This document shows, piece after piece, positions 1-5,091 of a stretch of DNA of 5,091 nt. Under the pieces are notes generated by a model. It was not told where the DNA came from. It worked only from the letters and a program-made list of their open reading frames with translations, and ran no database searches. Origin of the DNA: Bacteroidota bacterium (GTDB lineage Bacteria > Bacteroidota > Rhodothermia > Rhodothermales > UBA10348); assembly GCA_027620595.1 (NCBI GenBank), contig JAQCDI010000210.1, forward strand, positions 1-5,091, in the 5' to 3' direction. The position numbers were made by a program, and so were the translations under genes. Positions within the stretch are counted from its first letter, which is position 1. Every line of letters begins with the position of its first letter.

Positions 1-181
1 GGCCGAGGTTTGCTCCCGCGCGCTTAGGGAGGCTGGTGTGTCGGTTGTTGTCCTTGCCGGGCGACCGGGCGACGCGGAAGCCACGCTGCGGGCCGCTGGT
101 ATCGCCTATTTCATCCATGCCGGCGACGATATGCTGGCGACGCTGCGCGCGCTCGCCGGCGAGATAGGGATGATCGAGTGA
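1..181 (+). CDS. mutA: Methylmalonyl-CoA mutase small (beta) subunit, C-terminal end only
   Basis: This is the last 59 codons of a gene that begins before the window; it reads in frame from base 2 and stops at TGA 179-181. The visible protein contains VVVLAGRPGD and then AAGIAYFIHAGDDMLATLRAL. That is the end of the degenerate cobalamin-binding (Rossmann-like) domain of the mutase small subunit: a beta strand, a Gly-Arg-Pro-Gly turn, and a final strand and helix ending in an ATLRAL-type segment. In this family the small subunit does not bind B12 itself and pairs with MutB to make the active heterodimer in the cytoplasm. The stop codon overlaps the start of mutB, which strongly supports the assignment. 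The N-terminal barrel-like part cannot be judged because it lies outside the window. Confidence 0.88.
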   Translation, partial: AEVCSRALREAGVSVVVLAGRPGDAEATLRAAGIAYFIHAGDDMLATLRALAGEIGMIE

Positions 182-2364
182 TGAGCGCGATACCTGATTT
201 CACCACGATTTCCTTCGACGGAAGCTCAAACGCGGCGAAGACTATCGGCGTGGACGTCGATCTAGAGCAATCGGCTTGGACAACCCCCGAGGGCATCGAC
301 GTTAAGGCGCTCTATACGGCCAAGGATACCGAGGGGCTCGATTTCCTGAACGGCTGGCCCGGGATCGCGCCTTATGTGCGGGGACCCTACCCGACCATGT
401 ACGCGACCCGACCCTGGACGATCCGACAATATGCCGGGTTCTCCACCGCCGAGGAGTCCAACGCCTTCTATCGCCGGAACCTGGCCGCGGGGCAAAAGGG
501 GCTGTCCGTTGCCTTTGACCTGCCCACCCATCGGGGGTATGATTCCGACCATGAGCGGGTGCCGGGCGATGTAGGCATGGCCGGAGTGGCCGTGGACAGT
601 GTCGAGGACATGAAGATCCTGCTCGACGGCATTCCCCTCGAACGGATGAGCGTCTCGATGACCATGAACGGGGCTGTCCTTCCCGTCATGGCCTTCTATA
701 TCGTCGCCGCCGAGGAATCCGGAGTACCGCCCGAGAAGCTGGCCGGGACGATCCAGAATGACATCCTGAAGGAGTTCATGGTCCGGAACACCTTCATCTA
801 TCCGCCGGAACCGTCCATGCGGATCGTCCGGGACATCATCCGGTTCGCATCGGAGCGGATGCCCCGTTTCAATCCCATTTCCGTGAGCGGATACCACATG
901 CTCGAAGCCGGCGCCTCTCCGGACCTGGAGTTGGCATATACGCTGGCCGACGGCATTGAATACGCCCGACAGGCCGTGGCCGCCGGCCTGGACGTGGATG
1001 CCTTTGCCCCCCGCATTTCCTTTTTCTTCGGGATCGGCATGGATCTCCTCACCGAAGTGGCCAAGCTGCGGGCGGCCCGGACATTGTGGGCTGAGCTCAT
1101 GCAGGAATTCCAGCCGCAGGACCCCAAATCCCGGATGCTTCGGACCCATTGCCAGACATCGGGTTGGTCGCTTTCGGCGCAGGATCCTTTCAACAACGTG
1201 GCGCGCACTTGTGTCGAAGCGGTGGCCGCCGTTTGCGGACACACGCAGTCCTTGCACACCAATGCATTGGATGAAGCCCTGGCGCTGCCCACGGATTTCT
1301 CGGCCCGCGTTGCGCGGGACACGCAGCGCATCCTGCAGGAGGAATCCGATCTGACCCGGGTCATCGATCCGTACGGCGGAAGTTTCGAACTCGAATCCAG
1401 GACCGCCGGGTTGATCGAAGCGGCGCGCGGCCACCTGTCGGAGGTCGAGGCCGCCGGCGGCATGGCAGAGGCCATCCGGCTGGGAATTCCGAAGCGCCGG
1501 ATCGAACAGGCGGCCGCGCGCCGCCAAGCCCGTATCGATTCGGGCGACGAGGTAATCGTAGGTGTCAACCGGTTCCAGGCCGACAAGTCCACCGACGTGG
1601 ATGTCCGGTTGATCGACAACAATGCGGTTCGCCAGTCCCAGATTGCACGCCTGAAGTCTGTGAGGGCGGGCCGGGACGAGCACGCCGTGACCGAGATTCT
1701 CGAAGGGCTTGAATCGGCGGCAAAGGACGCATCAGCGCCCCTCATGGAGCTCTGCATCGAGGCGGCGCGGCGTCGTGCAACCCTGGGAGAGATCTCGGCG
1801 ACCCTGGAGCGCGTATTCGGCCGTCACCAGCCCGAGTCCTCCCTGACAACGGGGGTGTATGCGGCAGCGTTCAGCCATCGCCGTACATTGGAGGGCGTGA
1901 AGAACAAGTCCGACATATTCCTCGAGCAGTCCGGGCGTCGCCCTCGCATCCTGATCGCCAAATTGGGACAGGATGGCCACGATCGTGGTGCGCGTGTCAT
2001 CGCCAGCGCGTTTGCCGACCTGGGATTCGACGTCGATGTCGGCCCGCTCTTCCAGACGCCCGAAGAAACGGTTCGTCAGGCCATCGAGAACGACGTACAC
2101 GTCATCGGTGCCAGTTCATTGGCCGGCGCGCATCGAACGCTGATACCCGACGTCCTGCGCCTCCTGGCCGAGTCAGGCCACTCAGGGATCCGTGTCGTTG
2201 CGGGTGGTGTGATACCGGAGCCGGACATTCCGGCGTTGCTGGAGGCGGGAGTAACAGCCGTCTACGGTCCGGGGACGGTCATCCCGGAAGCGGCGTCGGA
2301 TCTTCTTGATACGCTGATCAGCGATCTATCCGACCCCGAATCCCTGTCCAACGGAGCCTCATGA
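181..2364 (+). CDS. mutB: Methylmalonyl-CoA mutase large (alpha) subunit, adenosylcobalamin-dependent
   Basis: Catalyses the reversible radical rearrangement of (R)-methylmalonyl-CoA to succinyl-CoA in the cytoplasm. The 727-residue length matches the Propionibacterium large subunit (about 728). Residues 60-400 form the substrate-binding TIM barrel: RPWTIRQYAGFSTAEESNAF at 77-96, GLSVAFDLPTHRGYDSD at 107-123, GTIQNDILKEFMVRNT at 189-204, SGYHM at 236-240 and HTQSLHTNALDEA at 354-366. Residues Y84, Q192, R202 and H239 align with the known active-site Tyr89, Gln197, Arg207 and His244. The B12 domain (about 588-715) has the intact DxHxxG motif (D598, H600, G603), K594, SSL at 645-647 and AGG at 674-676, so the axial histidine is present. 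No key residue is missing. The start could equally be GTG at 178, giving a GTGA overlap with the mutA stop; a weak AGGGA lies at 166-170. The gene is coupled to mutA upstream and meaB downstream. Confidence 0.97.
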   Translation: MSAIPDFTTISFDGSSNAAKTIGVDVDLEQSAWTTPEGIDVKALYTAKDTEGLDFLNGWPGIAPYVRGPYPTMYATRPWTIRQYAGFSTAEESNAFYRRNLAAGQKGLSVAFDLPTHRGYDSDHERVPGDVGMAGVAVDSVEDMKILLDGIPLERMSVSMTMNGAVLPVMAFYIVAAEESGVPPEKLAGTIQNDILKEFMVRNTFIYPPEPSMRIVRDIIRFASERMPRFNPISVSGYHMLEAGASPDLELAYTLADGIEYARQAVAAGLDVDAFAPRISFFFGIGMDLLTEVAKLRAARTLWAELMQEFQPQDPKSRMLRTHCQTSGWSLSAQDPFNNVARTCVEAVAAVCGHTQSLHTNALDEALALPTDFSARVARDTQRILQEESDLTRVIDPYGGSFELESRTAGLIEAARGHLSEVEAAGGMAEAIRLGIPKRRIEQAAARRQARIDSGDEVIVGVNRFQADKSTDVDVRLIDNNAVRQSQIARLKSVRAGRDEHAVTEILEGLESAAKDASAPLMELCIEAARRRATLGEISATLERVFGRHQPESSLTTGVYAAAFSHRRTLEGVKNKSDIFLEQSGRRPRILIAKLGQDGHDRGARVIASAFADLGFDVDVGPLFQTPEETVRQAIENDVHVIGASSLAGAHRTLIPDVLRLLAESGHSGIRVVAGGVIPEPDIPALLEAGVTAVYGPGTVIPEAASDLLDTLISDLSDPESLSNGAS
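2353..2356 (+). promoter_or_regulatory. Probable ribosome binding site of meaB
   Basis: GGAG lies inside the last codons of mutB, four bases before the ATG at 2361. Together with the ATGA stop/start overlap it supports 2361 as the meaB start and suggests re-initiation by ribosomes finishing mutB. The spacing is on the short side, so coupling may matter more than the site itself. Confidence 0.5.
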
Positions 2365-3365
2365 ACGCTTCTTTTGACCTGGATGCCCTTGTGGAGGGAC
2401 TCGTGTCCCGGGAGCGCGGTGCACTTGCCCGGGCCATCACGTTGACCGAGAGCCAAAGGGCCCATGACGAACTCCTGCGGATGGATCTGCTGGACCGTTG
2501 CGTACAGCATCTGTCGTCTTCGGGACAGGCCGCATCCCAGCGATGGGCACTGACGGGGCCCCCGGGCGTCGGCAAGAGTACACTGATCGATGGAATGGGG
2601 ATGGCGCTCATTGAACAGGGCCACCGGGTGGCTGTCCTGGCCGTGGATCCATCCAGCGAGCGGACCGGGGGAAGCATCCTCGGAGACAAGACCCGCATGC
2701 ACCGACTCTCGCGGCAGGAGGCGGCTTTCATTCGTCCTTCTCCTGCAGGCACGCACCTTGGAGGCGTGGCCGAGGCGACGCGGGAAGCGGCCCTGGTCTG
2801 CGAGGTGGCAGGGTATGACACCATCCTGATCGAGACCGTAGGCGTCGGACAATCCGAGCATGCTGTTCGCCACATGGTGGATCTGGTCATCCTCGTCACC
2901 ATGCTGGGCTCCGGGGACGATTTGCAGGGCATTAAGCGCGGCATCCTCGAAGAAGTGGATCTCGTGATCGTCAACAAGACAGACGGCCCCACGGAGAAAG
3001 CTTCCCGGCAGTTTGCAGGACAACTCGAACAGGCCCTGGGACTGCTTCGTGGACACGATGCACCCGAAGTACAATGCGCTTCAGCGCTGACGGGAAGTGG
3101 CATGGAAGACGTCGTGCAGGCCGCCAGAACGAGCATGCAGCATCTTCAGCAATCGGGAGCGCTGGACCATCTGAAAACCCGCCAACAGATGGCCTGGTTC
3201 GACGACGCCACACGCCATCTCATGATCCGGAGACTGGAGAACCTTGAGGGCTTCCCCGAAGCGCGGGACCGCCTTCGCAACGAGGTCCTGGCGCAGGCCA
3301 CCAGCCCGTGGGCTGCCGCGCATCGACTCCTCGAGCGGGTGCTCCCAGGCGGCGTCAGACGGTGA
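2361..3365 (+). CDS. meaB: MeaB/ArgK-family G-protein chaperone of methylmalonyl-CoA mutase
   Basis: A SIMIBI-class P-loop GTPase of 334 residues, the usual MeaB length. In this family (human MMAA) it uses GTP hydrolysis to gate adenosylcobalamin delivery to the mutase and to protect the enzyme from inactivation. Seen in order: a helical N-terminal extension (about 1-60, with the family-typical RGALARAITLTES at 19-31); Walker A GPPGVGKST at 66-74; VDPSS at 95-99; GDKTRMHRL at 108-116; RPSPAG at 125-130; ETVGVGQSE at 158-166; a switch III-like segment, LGSGDDLQGIK, at 182-192; the base-specificity motif NKTD at 205-208; and a helical C-terminal dimerisation region after about 255. The start ATG overlaps the mutB stop as ATGA, with GGAG four bases upstream. 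Older annotations call such proteins LAO/AO transport ATPase (ArgK); the operon position next to mutB makes the mutase chaperone role far more likely. The 3' end overlaps gltX on the other strand. Confidence 0.95.
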   Translation: MNASFDLDALVEGLVSRERGALARAITLTESQRAHDELLRMDLLDRCVQHLSSSGQAASQRWALTGPPGVGKSTLIDGMGMALIEQGHRVAVLAVDPSSERTGGSILGDKTRMHRLSRQEAAFIRPSPAGTHLGGVAEATREAALVCEVAGYDTILIETVGVGQSEHAVRHMVDLVILVTMLGSGDDLQGIKRGILEEVDLVIVNKTDGPTEKASRQFAGQLEQALGLLRGHDAPEVQCASALTGSGMEDVVQAARTSMQHLQQSGALDHLKTRQQMAWFDDATRHLMIRRLENLEGFPEARDRLRNEVLAQATSPWAAAHRLLERVLPGGVRR

Positions 3366-4836
3366 TGCGTGCAGGGATGATGGCCGCTCCCTCGCGCAGT
3401 CGGGCCAAGGTGTCCTGCTGACCATAGTGGGCCATCAGAGCCATCAGGTCAGGACCTCCGCCCTGCCCTGTCAGTGCCATGCGCAACGGAAACATGATGC
3501 GGCCCAGTCCCAAATCCCGGGAGGCCGCAAACGCCGTCAACGCGTCGTGGATTTCCGTCCCGGTCCAGGAGGAAAGGCTTTCCAGCGCCTCCGCGGCCGC
3601 CAGGAGCAGCTCTGCGCCGTCCCCTTTCCACCGTTTGGCAATGGCTTCGTCATCCCACTGGGTCGGATGCACGAACAGCCAATCGGCCTGGAGAACTTCA
3701 TGGGCAAACGTAATGCGTTCCTTCATCAGGGCGAAAGCACGCTCGAACGCTGCCTGCCCTGCGTTCGGGTACCGCTCATTGAGCGTCGAGGCAAGCCTAC
3801 CCGCCAATTCGGCATCGGTCTTGGAGCGCAGCCACTGCCCGTTGAACCAAGCCAGCTTCTGCATGTCGAACTGAACCCCCGACTGGCCGACCCGGTCGAG
3901 CGAGAAGGCTGAGGTCAATTCGTCCAGGGTGAAGACTTCCTGATCCGTCCCGGGATTCCAACCGAGCAGGGCAAGGAAGTTGACCAGGGCCTCGGGCTCG
4001 TAGCCCGCCTGGACATACTGGGACACCGAAACCGGAATGCCCTGTTCTTCAGCCTTCCGCTTGGACAACTTGCCACCCGTCGGACTCAGGATGAGCGGGA
4101 GATGGGCCATGCGCGGTACGTCCCAGCCCATGGCCTGATAGAGCAACACGTGTTTCGGCGTCGAAGGCAGCCACTCTTCGCCGCGGATAACGTGTGTGAT
4201 GCCCATGTCGTGGTCATCAACAATGTTGGCCAGGTGATAGGTCGGCAATCCGTCCGATTTGATCAGCACCTGATCATCGACCTCGGCGCTACCGAACGTG
4301 ACCATGCCGCGGATCTGGTCCTCGAAAGACACGGATTGCCCGGGTTCCACTTTCAAGCGGATCACGTGCTCCTCTCCTTCCGCGATACGGCGTACGACCT
4401 CCATCGGGTCGAGGGTAAGGGAGTTGGCCATCTCGCCCCGCGTCAGGAAATCATATCGCGGATTGGGATTGTCCTCGGACCGATGCCGCTCCCGCATGGC
4501 TTCAATATCCTCCGCCAGGTCGAAGGCAACGTAGGCCTTTCCTGCTTCCAGCAGCTGACGCGCCACTTCCGCATAGCGCTCGCTACGCTCGGACTGCCGA
4601 TACGGCCCGACCTGGCCACCAAACCCCGGCCCCTCGTCCGGTGTGAGCCCGGCCCAATCCAACGACGACAGGATGTCCGCTTCGGCGTCCTCCACGAACC
4701 GGGTCCGATCGGTGTCTTCGATTCGGAGGATGAAAACGCCCCCGTGTCGTCGGGCCAGCAGCCAATTGTACAGGGCAGTACGAAGGCCCCCGATGTGGAG
4801 GTAACCAGTGGGACTGGGAGCAAAGCGGACGCGCAT
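3355..4836 (-). CDS. gltX: Glutamyl-tRNA synthetase (glutamate--tRNA ligase), class Ic
   Basis: Charges tRNA(Glu) with glutamate using ATP in the cytoplasm. The 493 residues fit the bacterial GltX range. The protein opens with RVRFAPSPTGYLHIGGLRTA (2-21), containing the HIGH-type signature HIGG (14-17), and continues with RIEDTDRTR (38-46), GPYRQSER (77-84) and HVIRGEEWLPSTPKH (215-229). The second signature is KLSKR (256-260), followed by AGYEPEALVNFLALLGWNPG (277-296). The all-helical anticodon-binding part follows from about 320. The start is taken as ATG 4834-4836 because family members begin a few residues before RFAPSPTG. An in-frame TTG at 4860 would add eight residues (MIHFRTAP) that do not look like family sequence; an in-frame TAG lies just before it. 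No good Shine-Dalgarno is visible at either start. The protein contains no cysteine, so it lacks the Cys-based zinc site of E. coli GltX. Whether it is discriminating, or also charges tRNA(Gln), cannot be read here. Confidence 0.96.
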   Translation of the reverse strand: MRVRFAPSPTGYLHIGGLRTALYNWLLARRHGGVFILRIEDTDRTRFVEDAEADILSSLDWAGLTPDEGPGFGGQVGPYRQSERSERYAEVARQLLEAGKAYVAFDLAEDIEAMRERHRSEDNPNPRYDFLTRGEMANSLTLDPMEVVRRIAEGEEHVIRLKVEPGQSVSFEDQIRGMVTFGSAEVDDQVLIKSDGLPTYHLANIVDDHDMGITHVIRGEEWLPSTPKHVLLYQAMGWDVPRMAHLPLILSPTGGKLSKRKAEEQGIPVSVSQYVQAGYEPEALVNFLALLGWNPGTDQEVFTLDELTSAFSLDRVGQSGVQFDMQKLAWFNGQWLRSKTDAELAGRLASTLNERYPNAGQAAFERAFALMKERITFAHEVLQADWLFVHPTQWDDEAIAKRWKGDGAELLLAAAEALESLSSWTGTEIHDALTAFAASRDLGLGRIMFPLRMALTGQGGGPDLMALMAHYGQQDTLARLREGAAIIPARITV

Positions 4837-4912
4837 GGGAGCGGTGCGGAAATGGATCAAAAGAAGCGCACTAACTCCGGCCTACCGGGTGATGATTCCT
4901 CGCCACAAGGAC

Positions 4913-4928
4913 GCCTGCTGTTGCAGGC
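4913..4928 (-). terminator. Second hairpin between the unidentified gene and gltX
   Basis: A perfect 6-bp stem with a 4-base loop: on the minus strand GCCTGC, loop AACA, GCAGGC. It lies seven bases after the first hairpin and about 80 bases before the gltX ATG. The following bases (GTCCTTGTGG) are only mildly T-rich. As with the first hairpin, the terminator role is inferred from position and stem quality, and a leader structure for gltX is an alternative. Confidence 0.3.
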
Positions 4929-4935
4929 ATGAATT

Positions 4936-4951
4936 CCGGGTCAATACCCGG
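4936..4951 (-). terminator. Hairpin directly after the stop of the unidentified gene, possible terminator part
   Basis: A perfect 6-bp GC-rich stem with a 4-base loop: on the minus strand CCGGGT, loop ATTG, ACCCGG. It begins three bases after the TGA of the upstream gene. It is followed by AATTCAT, not a T tract, so it is not a classical intrinsic terminator. It could be a 3'-end stabilising hairpin or half of a tandem terminator. Confidence 0.35.
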
Positions 4952-4954
4952 GTA

Positions 4955-5091
4955 TCAGTCGGCTTGTGCCTCAATGGTCAGTCCGGGCTCGAACACGTAG
5001 ATGTAGGACTGCATCACCCGGGTCTGCGGCAGGTCGAAGAAGACCCGTTCTTCTTCCTGGGCGATGAATGAGGTGGCAGCATCCTCTGAAG
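4955..5091 (-). CDS. C-terminal end of an unidentified protein (partial)
   Basis: The last 44 codons of a gene running in from the right edge of the window, ending at TGA (4955-4957 on the + strand). The visible protein starts SEDAATSFIAQEEERVFFDL and ends QSYIYVFEPGLTIEAQAD. It has an acidic stretch (EEE) followed by alternating hydrophobic residues (VFF, SYIYVF, LTI) that suggest beta strands near the C-terminus. No transmembrane segment, catalytic motif or known domain signature is visible in this short piece, and I do not recognise the family. The reading frame is open to the window edge, codon use resembles the neighbours, and a hairpin follows the stop at once, which together support a real gene end. 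It is co-directional with gltX, but the 118-base gap and hairpins make a shared operon uncertain. Confidence 0.6.
   Translation of the reverse strand, partial: SEDAATSFIAQEEERVFFDLPQTRVMQSYIYVFEPGLTIEAQAD

Larger units (their letters stand above)
4837..4954 (-). other. Intergenic region upstream of gltX
   Basis: These 118 bases separate gltX from the stop of the upstream minus-strand gene. They hold two short perfect hairpins near the upstream gene's stop (4936-4951 and 4913-4928). I looked on the minus strand for a gltX promoter. A TTGACC lies in the loop and second arm of the first hairpin but has no -10 box at the right distance. A TTCTTTTG overlapping the TTG at 4860 resembles the Bacteroidota -7 box (TAnnTTTG) in seven of eight positions but has no TTG box at the expected spacing. 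I therefore call no promoter. The region contains no open frame that resembles a gene. Confidence 0.5.

Noticed and set aside
262..1683. A 473-codon open frame on the minus strand opposite mutB
   Set aside because: It lies entirely within a clearly conserved mutB. Its translation is rich in Gly, Arg and His and looks like a GC-rich antisense shadow, with no recognisable domain.
798..1757. A 319-codon minus-strand open frame, also opposite mutB
   Set aside because: The translation is dominated by Ser, Arg and Ala in a pattern typical of the complement of a GC-rich gene; no motif, no plausible operon partner.
2262..3136. Two overlapping minus-strand open frames of about 270 codons opposite meaB
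   Set aside because: Both are shadows of meaB, whose GTPase motifs are intact on the + strand; the shadows have low-complexity composition and no motifs.
3436..3453. Near-perfect tandem 9-base repeat, GCCATCAGA then GCCATCAGG
   Set aside because: It lies within gltX and encodes the repeated LMALMA in an alpha helix; two units are easily explained by chance or by helix composition.
4858..4865. TTCTTTTG on the minus strand resembling a Bacteroidota -7 promoter box
   Set aside because: No TTG box lies at the expected 17-20 base distance upstream, and it sits only about 20 bases before the gltX ATG, so the evidence is too weak for a promoter call.
4102..4932. A 276-codon plus-strand open frame opposite the 5' half of gltX
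   Set aside because: It is antisense to strongly conserved GltX sequence including the HIGH-type motif region, and its protein resembles no family I know.
1..5091. A hidden novel system such as a defence, mobile or RNA-based element
   Set aside because: Conserved housekeeping and central-metabolism genes cover nearly the whole window; I saw no direct-repeat array, transposase, toxin-antitoxin pair, tRNA or structured RNA beyond the two small hairpins.

Overview
The window looks like ordinary chromosome from a GC-rich bacterium (roughly 60% G+C by eye). It carries the end of a methylmalonyl-CoA mutase operon on the + strand and a glutamyl-tRNA synthetase gene on the - strand. The GltX protein lacks cysteines and has a KLSKRKAEEQGIPV-type motif and an AGYEPEALVNFLALLGWNPG-type segment. 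These, plus a two-subunit mutase, suggest the Bacteroidota/Rhodothermota side of bacteria. That placement is inferred from remembered sequences and is not firm.

Plus strand, 1-3365: the C-terminal end of the mutase small subunit (mutA), the complete large subunit (mutB) and a complete MeaB-type G-protein chaperone (meaB). The genes are packed without gaps. The mutA stop overlaps the mutB start, and mutB overlaps meaB by the four bases ATGA, so the three are almost certainly one translationally coupled operon. MutA and MutB form the adenosylcobalamin-dependent heterodimer that interconverts (R)-methylmalonyl-CoA and succinyl-CoA. MeaB uses GTP to gate cofactor loading and protect the mutase from inactivation. 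Together they link propionyl-CoA metabolism to the TCA cycle. No epimerase, propionyl-CoA carboxylase or cobalamin adenosyltransferase is in the window.

Minus strand, 5091-3355: the last 44 codons of an unrecognised protein (4955-5091), a 118-base intergenic stretch with two small perfect hairpins (4837-4954), and gltX (3355-4836). The gltX and meaB stop ends converge and overlap by 11 bases, so there is no spacer for a conventional terminator between them.

I found no RNA genes, mobile elements, CRISPR arrays, attachment sites or new multi-gene system. There is no gene-free stretch longer than 300 bases. The points worth a second look are modest: the convergent overlap, the paired hairpins, variant residues in the MeaB switch III segment, the cysteine-free GltX and the unidentified C-terminal fragment.
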